Source: Burkholderia glumae LMG 2196 = ATCC 33617 (GTDB taxonomy: Bacteria; Pseudomonadota; Gammaproteobacteria; Burkholderiales; Burkholderiaceae). From it: a DNA stretch of 64,000 nt. Shown in pieces: positions 18,041-25,741 of this stretch. The notes beneath the pieces were generated by a model, which worked only from the letters and a program-made list of their open reading frames with translations, was not told the origin of the DNA and ran no database searches. Positions within the stretch are counted from its first letter, which is position 1. Each line of letters begins with the position of its first letter. The stretch spans positions 868,001-932,000 of the forward strand of contig NZ_CP009435.1 in the NCBI RefSeq assembly GCF_000960995.1, in the 5' to 3' direction. Position numbers and translations under genes: made by a program.

Positions 18041-18161
18041 ACGGGGTTCTCCAAACGTCTGTTAACGGGTAGGCGTGCACTTTCCAGAAGTGGCGCGCCC
18101 GCCATCGGCCGGTCTGCGGATCGGGCCGGTGCCCTCGGTTTCCGTCTCGCATCCGTATCCC

Positions 18162-18932
18162 ATGAGCAAATACGATACCGCTACCGTCCTGTCCGTCCAT
18201 CACTGGACCGACACGCTGTTCAGCTTCACCTGCACCCGCGAACCAAGCCTGCGCTTCAACAACGGCGAATTCACGATGGTGGGCCTCGAGGTCGACGGCC
18301 GGCCGCTCGCGCGCGCCTACAGCATCGTCAGTCCGAACTACGAGGAGCATCTCGAGTTCTTCAGCATCAAGGTCCAGGACGGCCCGCTCACCTCGCGCCT
18401 GCAGCACCTGAAGGTCGGCGACAGCGTGCTGATCGGCAAGAAGCCCACCGGCACGCTGGTGGCCGACAACCTGCTGCCGGGCAAGACCCTGTGGCTGCTG
18501 TCGACCGGCACGGGCCTCGCGCCGTTCATGTCGATCATTCGCGATCCCGACATCTACGAACGCTACGAGAAGGTGGTGCTCACGCACACCTGCCGCCTGA
18601 AGGGCGAGCTCGCGTACATGGACTTCATCAAGCACGACCTGCCGGGCCACGAGTACCTTGGCGACATCATCAAGGAAAAGCTCGTCTACTATCCGACCGT
18701 CACGCGCGAGGCGTTCGACAACGAAGGACGGATCACCGACCTGATCGCGTCGGGCAAGCTGTTCACCGACCTCGACGTGCCGCCGTTCTCGCCCGAGCAC
18801 GACCGCGTGATGCTGTGCGGCAGCACCGCGATGCTGAAGGACACCACCGAGTTGCTCAAGCAGGCCGGGCTCGTCGAAGGCAAGAACAGCGCGCCGGGCC
18901 ACTATGTGATCGAACGCGCATTCGTCGACTGA
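18162..18932 (+). CDS. fpr: Ferredoxin/flavodoxin-NADP+ reductase
   Basis: FAD enzyme moving electrons between NADPH and ferredoxin or flavodoxin; in many bacteria it supports iron-sulfur repair and oxidative-stress defence. The 256-residue protein is of the bacterial subclass length. FAD binding: RPLARAYSIVSPNYEEHLEFF (about 54-74). NADP binding: LLSTGTGLAPFMSIIRDP (about 112-129) and VMLCGSTAMLKD near the C-terminus, with the C-terminal aromatic region HYVIERAFVD. ATG 18162 was chosen because upstream codons do not resemble the family. A strong terminator follows 30 bases after the stop. Confidence 0.94.
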   Translation: MSKYDTATVLSVHHWTDTLFSFTCTREPSLRFNNGEFTMVGLEVDGRPLARAYSIVSPNYEEHLEFFSIKVQDGPLTSRLQHLKVGDSVLIGKKPTGTLVADNLLPGKTLWLLSTGTGLAPFMSIIRDPDIYERYEKVVLTHTCRLKGELAYMDFIKHDLPGHEYLGDIIKEKLVYYPTVTREAFDNEGRITDLIASGKLFTDLDVPPFSPEHDRVMLCGSTAMLKDTTELLKQAGLVEGKNSAPGHYVIERAFVD

Positions 18933-18961
18933 TCGACGCGTTCGCGTGGTTGCCCCCGAGC

Positions 18962-18990
18962 AAAACCGGAGCCGCTGCTCCGGTTTTTTT
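18962..18990 (+). terminator. Rho-independent terminator after fpr
   Basis: AAACCGGAGC and GCTCCGGTTT form a 10-base stem around a four-base loop (CGCT at 18973-18976), running into a stretch of seven T ending at 18990. Confidence 0.93.
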
Positions 18991-19356
18991 ATGTTTTCAT
19001 CATATTGCGTGGTTACAGTACGGCGGCACGGTTACAAACCCTTGCGTTTGGCTACAGGATCGGCGGAAAAAAAGCCCTCCATCACGCCCCCTCCACCTGT
19101 CGGATTTTTCCGACATCGGATGCCGGATTTTTGCCGGTTTACCCGAGGTCGGGCCCGCCCGGCGCGTCTGCTGGCCACATTCTGGGTTATGATTCGCGGC
19201 GCTTCGGCATTTCGTCGCCGGCTTGACAAGGGTCGAAGCATACATTACCGAATGTAACGATTGTTACCCGGCTCGCGGTGGACCACGCGAGACTGGAATC
19301 GGTCCCGCCCGCTCCCGCGGGCCGGATCGGTCCGTTTTCCTGCACGAAGGAACGTC
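18991..19356 (+). promoter_or_regulatory. Leader of the two-component operon with repeated GGTTACA motifs
   Basis: Gene-free stretch between the fpr terminator and the kinase. Three direct repeats GGTTACA, GGTTACA and GGCTACA start at 19011, 19030 and 19050, i.e. spaced 19 and 20 bases. Nearer the gene, TTGACA at 19223 precedes overlapping dyads TTAC-N5-GTAA (19245-19257) and GTAAC-N4-GTTAC (19254-19267), which use the same core. The arrangement suggests a regulator binding the same helix face. The regulator is unknown; autoregulation by the LuxR-type response regulator is one option. Confidence 0.55.
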
Positions 19357-20196
19357 ATGGACACGCCGCGTATCGCACCGACCCCAGCGAGCGCCTCCAC
19401 CAAGTCGAGCCGCGACCCCGCCCGGCCCGCCTCCTCCGCCGCCGCGCGTTTGCTGTCCGGCCCCACCCGCTGTGCTTCGGCGCACGCCGTCGGCCCCGCT
19501 GGCGAGGCGCGGCTGGCTGCCGCGTCGGCCGAACTCGCCGCCGACGAGGCCGCGCGCGCGCGGCTGGCGCGCGAGTTGCACGACGGCCTGGGCGCCGAAC
19601 TGACCGGCGCACGCTTCGCGTTCGCCAATCTCGAAACCTGGCTGCCGGCCGACGCGCCCGAAGGCTGCCGCCGCGCGCTCGAACTCGCGCAGCAGGCGCT
19701 CGACGCCGCGTTCGATGCTTACCGGCGCGCGCTCGACGACGCGGCGCCGCCGCTCGACGCGGGCCTCGGCCGCACGGTGTCGGCCTGGAGCGAAGGGTTC
19801 GGCGCGCGCACCGGGCTGCGCACGCGCGTGGTCTGCTCGGCCGACGCGCGGCTCGCGCTGGTGGGCCCGGACGGCACGCTCGCCGTGCTGCGCGTGGCCC
19901 AGGAGGCACTCGCCAACGTCGCCCGGCATGCCCGGGCGACCTGCGTCGAGCTCACGCTCGAGGCGGGGCCGACGCATCTGGAGCTGGCGGTCGCCGACGA
20001 CGGTGCCGGCCTGCGCCGCAGCCCGGGCCGCAGCGAGGGGCGCGGCCTCGGCCATCTGCGCGCGCGCTGCGCCGCGTTCGGCGGCACGCTGGCGCTCGCG
20101 GCACGCGCGGGCGGCGGCACGCTGCTGCGCGCGAGCTTCGGGTGGGACGCGCTGCTCGCGGTGCCCGGCGCGCACCGGCGGGCTTCGGCTTCCTGA
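19357..20196 (+). CDS. Cytoplasmic NarX/DegS-type sensor histidine kinase
   Basis: A 279-residue histidine kinase without membrane segments. After a low-complexity N-terminus of about 50 residues comes a HisKA_3 dimerisation domain, RLARELHDGLGAELTG, with phospho-acceptor H75, then an HATPase domain: N box RVAQEALANVARHA, G1 VADDGAGL, G2 GRGLGHLRARC. No PAS, GAF or periplasmic sensor part exists, so the signal must reach it through a partner or the short N-terminus. ATG 19357 follows GAAGGAACG. The response regulator begins nine bases after its stop, defining a two-gene operon. Confidence 0.85.
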   Translation: MDTPRIAPTPASASTKSSRDPARPASSAAARLLSGPTRCASAHAVGPAGEARLAAASAELAADEAARARLARELHDGLGAELTGARFAFANLETWLPADAPEGCRRALELAQQALDAAFDAYRRALDDAAPPLDAGLGRTVSAWSEGFGARTGLRTRVVCSADARLALVGPDGTLAVLRVAQEALANVARHARATCVELTLEAGPTHLELAVADDGAGLRRSPGRSEGRGLGHLRARCAAFGGTLALAARAGGGTLLRASFGWDALLAVPGAHRRASAS

Positions 20197-20205
20197 GGCG
20201 CGGCG

Positions 20206-20859
20206 ATGGAATTGACCCTGCTGCTCGTCGACGATCACGCGATCGTGCGCCAGGGCATCGGCCAGCTGTTGATCGACCGCCGCGTCGCGCGCGAGGTGGC
20301 CGAGGCCGAGTCCGGCGCCGAGGCGCTCGCGGCCGCGGACAAGGGCAGTTTCGACGTGATCCTGCTCGACATCTCGCTGCCCGACATCAACGGCGTCGAG
20401 CTGCTCAAGCGCCTCAAGCGCAAGCTGCCGACGGTGCCGGTGCTGATGTTCTCGATGTACCGCGAGGACCAGTACGCGGTGCGGGCACTGAAGGCCGGCG
20501 CATCCGGCTATCTGTCGAAGGCGGTCAACGCGACGCAGATGATCTCGGCGATCCAGCAGGTGGTGGCGGGACGCAAGTACGTGAGCCCGGCGCTCGCCGA
20601 GGCGCTCGCCGAGTACGTCTCGTTCGAGAACGAGCCGATGCCGCACGAGAAGCTCTCGGACCGCGAATACCAGACGCTCTGCATGCTCGCCTCGGGCAAG
20701 CGGCTGACCGACATCGCGCTCACGCTGTCGCTGTCGGTGAAGACGGTCAGCGTCTACCGCACGCGGCTGCTCGAGAAGATGAAGCTGTCGAACAACGCCG
20801 AACTGACGTTCTACGCGATGAGCAACCGCCTGCTCGAAATGACGCCGCCGTCGCCGTGA
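20206..20859 (+). CDS. NarL/FixJ-type response regulator
   Basis: A 217-residue response regulator and partner of the preceding kinase. Receiver domain: acidic pair D9/D10 in LLVDDHAIVRQG, phospho-acceptor D55 in VILLDISLPDING, Thr/Ser switch in MFSMYRE, and Lys in GYLSKAVNA. The output domain (about 150-205) is a LuxR-type helix-turn-helix: LSDREYQTLCMLASGK, then SLSVKTVSVYRTRLLEKM. The target genes are not evident; the repeated motifs upstream of the operon are candidate autoregulatory sites. Confidence 0.9.
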   Translation: MELTLLLVDDHAIVRQGIGQLLIDRRVAREVAEAESGAEALAAADKGSFDVILLDISLPDINGVELLKRLKRKLPTVPVLMFSMYREDQYAVRALKAGASGYLSKAVNATQMISAIQQVVAGRKYVSPALAEALAEYVSFENEPMPHEKLSDREYQTLCMLASGKRLTDIALTLSLSVKTVSVYRTRLLEKMKLSNNAELTFYAMSNRLLEMTPPSP

Positions 20860-21097
20860 CGCCGCCGTCGCCGCCGGCCGGCGCCTGAACCTGCGGCGCC
20901 CGGACGCCGTCTGGCGTCCCCCCCTCGGCCGCGCTGCGGCCTGCGCTGCCGCGTCGCGTGCAGACGCCGAATTTCCTCCGATGAATGATAGGTGCAACCC
21001 GAATGGGCAACCTGGATGGATCGGCTAGAATGCCAGGGCTCTAACGACTACAACCATAACCGCAGCCGTCGGCCGCATTCTCTGCCTATCAATCCGC

Positions 21098-22498
21098 ATG
21101 TCACTTCTTCGCAAGAAAAACGTCGACCAGATGATCGCCGGCGCGCAGCGCGCGGGGCTCAAGAAGGCGCTCGGCGCCCTCGATCTGACCTTCCTCGGAA
21201 TCGGCGCCATCATCGGCACCGGGATCTTCGTGCTGACCGGCACGGGCGCCGTGCAGGCCGGCCCGGCGCTGATGGTGTCGTTCGTCGTCGCGGCGATCGC
21301 GTGCGGGCTGTCCGCGCTCGCCTACGCCGAGTTCGCCTCGACGATTCCGGTGGCCGGCTCGATCTACACCTATTCGTATGCCACGCTCGGCGAGCTGGTG
21401 GCCTGGATCATCGGCTGGGATCTGATGCTCGAATACAGCCTCGCGGCATCGGCCGTCTCGGTGGGCTGGTCGGGCTACCTGCAATCGCTGCTGAAGGGCT
21501 TCGGCGTGGTGCTGCCGGCCGTGCTCACCGCGGCGCCCGGTTCGGTGCCCGGCGTGACCACCTATTTCGACCTGCCGGCCTTCGCGGTGATGCTCGCGAT
21601 CACCGCGCTGCTGTCGGTCGGCATCCGCGAATCGACGCGCGTGAACAACATCATGGTGTTCATCAAGATCGCCGTGGTGCTGCTGGTGATCGCGGTGGGC
21701 GTGTTCCACGTGACGCCGGCCAACTGGACGCCGTTCATGCCGCACGGCTGGCAGGGCGTGTTCGGCGCCGCGGCCGTGATGTTCTTCGCGTTCATCGGCT
21801 TCGACGCGGTGTCCTCGGCGGCCGAGGAAGTGAAGAATCCGAAGCGCGACCTGCCGGTCGGCATCATCGCCTCGCTCGGCGTCTGCGCGGTGCTGTACGT
21901 GGCCGTCGCGGCGGTGGCCACCGGCATCGTGCCGTCGGCCCAGTACGCGGGCATCACCCATCCGATCTCGTATGCGCTGCAGGTGGCCGGCCAGAAGTGG
22001 GTGGCCGGCTTCATCGACCTGGGCGCCGTGCTCGGCATGCTGACCGTGATCCTCGTGATGACCTACGGCCAGACCCGCATCACCTACGCGATGTCGCGCG
22101 ACGGGCTGCTGCCCGCGGTGCTCTCGCGCGTGCATCCGCGCTTCCAGACGCCGTTCGTCGCCACCTGGATCATCGGTCTGTTGTGCGCGCTGATCGCCGC
22201 GCTGATCCCGCTCAACGTGCTGGCCGAGCTGATCAACATCGGCACGCTGGCCGCGTTCTCGATGGTGTCGATCGCCGTGATCGTGCTGCGCCGCACGCGT
22301 CCGGACCTGCCGCGCGCGTTCCGCTGCCCGGGCGTGCCGACGGTGCCGATCCTGGCGGTCGCCGCGTGCCTGTTCCTGATGCTGAACCTGAACGCCGTCA
22401 CCTGGAAGGCGTTCCTCATCTGGCTCGCGATCGGCCTGATCGTCTATTTCGCCTACTCGCGTCGCCACGCGAAGGTCGCGCACGGCGAGGCCCACTGA
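21098..22498 (+). CDS. APC-family amino-acid permease (cationic amino-acid transporter type)
   Basis: A 466-residue inner-membrane transporter with about 12 helices, of the branch that includes YfnA/CAT-like permeases. Seen: N-terminal LTFLGIGAIIGTGIFVLTG, the unwound helix-1 motif of the APC fold; AEFASTIPVAGSIYTYSYA in helix 3; FFAFIGFDAVSSAAEEVKNP in helix 6; and TYGQTRITYAMSRDGLLP. Substrate is probably an amino acid, most likely basic or neutral, but cannot be fixed. It appears to be a single-gene unit, convergent with the PepSY-type gene. Confidence 0.9.
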   Translation: MSLLRKKNVDQMIAGAQRAGLKKALGALDLTFLGIGAIIGTGIFVLTGTGAVQAGPALMVSFVVAAIACGLSALAYAEFASTIPVAGSIYTYSYATLGELVAWIIGWDLMLEYSLAASAVSVGWSGYLQSLLKGFGVVLPAVLTAAPGSVPGVTTYFDLPAFAVMLAITALLSVGIRESTRVNNIMVFIKIAVVLLVIAVGVFHVTPANWTPFMPHGWQGVFGAAAVMFFAFIGFDAVSSAAEEVKNPKRDLPVGIIASLGVCAVLYVAVAAVATGIVPSAQYAGITHPISYALQVAGQKWVAGFIDLGAVLGMLTVILVMTYGQTRITYAMSRDGLLPAVLSRVHPRFQTPFVATWIIGLLCALIAALIPLNVLAELINIGTLAAFSMVSIAVIVLRRTRPDLPRAFRCPGVPTVPILAVAACLFLMLNLNAVTWKAFLIWLAIGLIVYFAYSRRHAKVAHGEAH

Positions 22499-22551
22499 GG
22501 TTTCGCTCGCCGCGGCTTCGACAAGCGGCGCGCCGGCGGTGGCGCGGGCCG

Positions 22552-23280
22552 TTACGACGACAGCCCCGCGATCAGCGCCGCCGCGATCGACGCGCCGACC
22601 AGCACCGCGCCGATGGTGCGGCGCCTGTTGAGCTCGGTCCAGAGCAGCACGCCCGTCAGCGAAAGCAGGATCATCGCGCCGGCGATCGTGTCCATCACCA
22701 GCACCCAGACGACGCTCATCCCGACGCCGCGGTGCAGGTTGGTCAGCGTCGTCATCAGGGCATTGTCGGTGCGCTTGAGCGCGACGCTCCGGCTGCCGAC
22801 CCAGTATTCGGCGGTCACGTTCGCGCCGGGGCGAAACAGCGTGATCTGCCAGTGCTCCGGCTGCACGATGCTGCGATCGCCCCATGCAACCGCTTGCGCC
22901 GCTTCCCTGCGAATCCGGCTGCTGCCGTGGTCGAACCGCAACTGCTGCCGCAGCCACGCCTCGAGCTTGGCGGGCGTGGCGGGCGGCGCGCCCGGCAGCG
23001 CGAGCTGCACCTCGCTCACCTGCGGCAGGCCCGGCGAGATCCGCAGCGGCCCGGCGCGGTGGTTCAGCACGAAACCGGTCACGCCGAACATCAGGCCCAG
23101 CACCGCGCCCCACAGGCCGACCCAGCCATGCACCTTGCGCAGCCACTTGACGAACGTCGCGCGCCGCGAGCGCTGCCGCCCGGCCGCGCGCTGCGTGTCG
23201 TCGAGGGCGCGCGCCACGGACGCGTACCGCGTCGCGATGCCGGCCGGCAGGGTCGGTTCGATCGATTCTGGCGCGTTCAC
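22552..23280 (-). CDS. PepSY-associated membrane protein, probably iron-regulated
   Basis: A 242-residue protein of the PepSY-associated TM helix type. It has an N-terminal helix after KWLRKVHGWVGLWGAVLGLM (conserved HxWxGL-like segment), a periplasmic region of about 100 residues, a second conserved His pair in LTNLHRGVGMSVVWVLVMD, and two C-terminal helices. Relatives lie beside TonB receptors and are proposed ferric-siderophore reductases. A Fur-like box sits about 70 bases upstream, which supports a role in iron uptake. No TonB receptor gene is adjacent. The reductase function is inferred. Confidence 0.82.
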   Translation of the reverse strand: MNAPESIEPTLPAGIATRYASVARALDDTQRAAGRQRSRRATFVKWLRKVHGWVGLWGAVLGLMFGVTGFVLNHRAGPLRISPGLPQVSEVQLALPGAPPATPAKLEAWLRQQLRFDHGSSRIRREAAQAVAWGDRSIVQPEHWQITLFRPGANVTAEYWVGSRSVALKRTDNALMTTLTNLHRGVGMSVVWVLVMDTIAGAMILLSLTGVLLWTELNRRRTIGAVLVGASIAAALIAGLSS

Positions 23281-23711
23281 GCTGTTTTCCTATTCCAAGC
23301 AACAAGGGCGGCCCGCGATCACGATCGCGAGGCCGCCCGGCTTTCAATAAATGAGAATCGCTATCATCACATAAAGCCATGGCGGACTCAACGTCATCGC
23401 GCACCCGGGACGGCGGCGGCCCGGCCGCCGGCCGGCATCGGCACGACCATGCCGTGACGGCCCGCCCGACGCGCCGGCGGGCCGTGATCCTCGCCTGCGG
23501 AGGTGAGGGAGCGAGGCCGCACGCGAAGAAATTCGTGGCCCGCTGCCTGCCGGGCGCCCGGATTCGCCTTGGCGGCGCTAGAATCGCCACAACATCCGGA
23601 CGTGCCGCGATCGACGGGGAAGCATCGGACGCGCGCCACCGCCCGCGTCGCGAGGCGGCACTCACATGGCGGCCGGCATGACAAGACGACAACAATCGGG
23701 GCCAACACTTC
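23281..23711. other. 431-base divergent spacer, PepSY gene / rhomboid gene
   Basis: Holds the Fur-like site at 23351-23367 for the minus-strand gene. On the plus side TAGAAT at 23578-23583 is a possible -10 box for the rhomboid gene, about 130 bases before its start. The middle is GC-rich with no supported gene. Confidence 0.5.
23351..23367 (-). promoter_or_regulatory. Fur-box-like site
   Basis: Read on the minus strand, ATGATAGCGATTCTCAT closely follows the Fur consensus of alternating GAT/ATC units (GATAATGATAATCATTATC). It lies 71 bases upstream of the PepSY-type gene in an AT-rich patch, where the promoter should be. It predicts repression when iron is plentiful. Confidence 0.7.
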
Positions 23712-25340
23712 ATGAACGACATCGCATCCGCGCCGGGTACGCCGCCGCTGGCGCCCGCCGCCTTGGCGCCGGGTGCCAGCGACACGTACCGCGTGCGTTT
23801 CTCGGTGCAGCCGCGTCCGGCCGGCACGCCGCGCCGCGCGCGCCGCGGCGGCTTGCCGGGCAGCGGCACGCTGAGCTTCGGCGCGGCCACCGGCGCGCTC
23901 TCGCTCGACGGCATGACGGGCGGCCTGCTGCGCGCCACGCCGTTCCACCTGGCGCTGCCGCGCGCCCAGATCTTCGATGTGAGCGCCGTCGGCGAGCGCG
24001 TGTGCTTCGATCTGCACACGCCCGACGGCGTCTGCAGCGTCGCGCTGCTGGCCGCCGACACGGCGGCCGCCGCCCGGATCGCCGGGCGCCTGCCGATGCA
24101 GGTCACCTCCGCGTTTTGCTCGCACGAACTCGACGCGCCGGCGCGCTTCACGGGGCTGGCCCAAGCCGGGCCGCTCGCCTGGGCCACCTGGGGCCTGATC
24201 GCGGTCAACCTGCTGCTGTTCCTCGCGATGGCCATGAGCGGCGTGTCGGCGCTGCGTCCTGACGTGCCGGCCATGATCCGCTGGGGCGCCAATTTCGGGC
24301 CGGACACGCTCGAGGGCGATTGGTGGCGGCTGCTGACCGCCCCGTTCCTGCACCTCGGGGTGTTCGACCTGGGCGTCAACCTGCTGGTGCTGGCGCGGGT
24401 CGGGCCGCTCGCCGAGCGCGGCTACGGCGGCCCGCGCCTGCTGGCGCTGTTCCTGTTCGCGGGCGTGATGGCCGGCATGGCGAGCCTGCTGCAGGACCCG
24501 ATGCAGTGCTCGGCCGGCGCGTCGGGCGCGATCTTCGGGCTGTTCGGCGCGCTGGCCGCCCTGCGGCTGCGGCACCGCCGCGCGCCGGGCACCGACGCCG
24601 GACGGCCGGGTCTCATCGCGCCCGGCTTCGTTGCCTATTGCCTCTACTACGGCCTGATGCATCCGGCCATCGACAATGTCGCGCACCTAGGCGGCCTGAT
24701 CGCCGGGCTGCTGCTGGGGCTCGCGCTCGCACCGCCCGCCGACCCGGCCGCACGCGACGCGACGGCCGGCGCGCAGCTCGCCGGCGCGGCCGGGATGGCC
24801 GCGCTGCTCGCGATCGCGCTCGCCTATCCGCTCACCCATCCGGGCGCCGCGCGCGCCCAGGAGCTGCGCTTTGCGCGCGAGTACATGGCGATGACGGGCG
24901 TGTCGGCGGAGATCGGCGGCGCGCTGGTCGCGCTGCAGCATGCGCCGCTCGACACCGACGCGCAGCGCCAGGCCGTGTCGAACCGCGTGATGACCGATAT
25001 CGTGCCGCGCTGGAACAACCTCCATGCGGTGCTGTCCAGCCTGCCGCTGCCGGACGGCTCGCCCTATCGCGCGCTGCGCGAGACCGGCCTCGGCATGCTC
25101 GACAACGCGCGCCGGATGGCGACCACCTATGCGCTGATGCTGGTGCGCTCGCCCACCGGCGGCAATGCGGGCAGCCGCCCGCCCGTGCCGGCCGAGCGGC
25201 GCGCGGACGCGAAGGCGGCCGCCGGCATCGAGCTGGCGATGCGCCGTGGCGCGCGCCTCGTCAGGCAAGGCGCGCCGGCGGCGGTGGGACTCGACGCGGT
25301 CGCGAGCCCGGCCGCGAGCGGGCCGGCCGCGAAATCGTAG
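23712..25340 (+). CDS. Rhomboid-family intramembrane serine protease with extra domains
   Basis: A 542-residue membrane protease. The first 150 residues form a soluble N-terminal domain of unknown role. The rhomboid core follows: membrane helix around WGLIAVNLLLFLAMAM, loop GANFGPDTLEGDWWRLLTAPFLH with the oxyanion-side His, the catalytic Ser in CSAGASGAIFGLFGAL (GxSG), and the catalytic His in NVAHLGGLIAGLLLG. After the core, about 180 residues form a predicted periplasmic or cytoplasmic tail. The family cleaves membrane-anchored proteins; no substrate is evident. Convergent with the flagellar operon, whose last gene ends 11 bases away. Confidence 0.9.
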   Translation: MNDIASAPGTPPLAPAALAPGASDTYRVRFSVQPRPAGTPRRARRGGLPGSGTLSFGAATGALSLDGMTGGLLRATPFHLALPRAQIFDVSAVGERVCFDLHTPDGVCSVALLAADTAAAARIAGRLPMQVTSAFCSHELDAPARFTGLAQAGPLAWATWGLIAVNLLLFLAMAMSGVSALRPDVPAMIRWGANFGPDTLEGDWWRLLTAPFLHLGVFDLGVNLLVLARVGPLAERGYGGPRLLALFLFAGVMAGMASLLQDPMQCSAGASGAIFGLFGALAALRLRHRRAPGTDAGRPGLIAPGFVAYCLYYGLMHPAIDNVAHLGGLIAGLLLGLALAPPADPAARDATAGAQLAGAAGMAALLAIALAYPLTHPGAARAQELRFAREYMAMTGVSAEIGGALVALQHAPLDTDAQRQAVSNRVMTDIVPRWNNLHAVLSSLPLPDGSPYRALRETGLGMLDNARRMATTYALMLVRSPTGGNAGSRPPVPAERRADAKAAAGIELAMRRGARLVRQGAPAAVGLDAVASPAASGPAAKS

Positions 25341-25351
25341 CGGCTGGGCGC

Positions 25352-25741
25352 TCAGCGCCGCGGCGGCGGCAGCGCCGGGAAGGCGGGCGGCGCGGGCGGG
25401 CCGGCACGGCCGTCCGCCGCGGCGCCGTGGTCACCCTGCGCGCCCGCCTCGGCGCCCTGCCCGCCGGCCAGGTCGGCCCGTTCGAGCGCGTAGAGCCAGG
25501 CGAGCAGTTCGGCCACGGCGCGGTACAGCGCCGGCGGAATGCGGTCGTCCAGATCGACCTGCATCAGCAGCGACACCATCTCCGGCGCCGTGTGGACGTA
25601 CAGGCCCGATTCGCGCGCGCGCGCGACGATCATCTCGGCAACCAGCCCGTAGCCCTTGGCCACCACGCGCGGCGCCGCGTCGCCGCCCTTCGGGTCGTAG
25701 ACCAGCGCGGCCGCGGTGCGGCGCTTGTCGGCGCCGCTCAC
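25352..25741 (-). CDS. FlhB C-terminal-domain-only protein (EscU/YscU-like export switch fragment)
   Basis: A 129-residue soluble protein equal to the cytoplasmic domain of the flagellar export switch FlhB: AAALVYDPKGGDAAPRVVAKG, then ARESGLYVHTAPEMVSLLM and IPPALYRAVAELLAWLYALE. It has none of FlhB's four membrane helices and no NPTH autocleavage motif; it begins where the FlhB C-terminal half would begin. The tail is Pro/Ala-rich. GTG at 25741 overlaps the stop of the FliK-like gene (GTGA), implying coupled translation. Related free FlhB-C proteins (FlhX type) can partly replace FlhB-C in other bacteria. It probably modulates export specificity with the preceding FliK-like protein. Confidence 0.82.
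   Translation of the reverse strand: MSGADKRRTAAALVYDPKGGDAAPRVVAKGYGLVAEMIVARARESGLYVHTAPEMVSLLMQVDLDDRIPPALYRAVAELLAWLYALERADLAGGQGAEAGAQGDHGAAADGRAGPPAPPAFPALPPPRR

Noticed and set aside
21101..24379. Open frame of over 1000 codons on the minus strand
   Set aside because: It crosses the permease, PepSY and rhomboid genes in another frame and shows no domains; the real PepSY gene lies in a different minus-strand frame.
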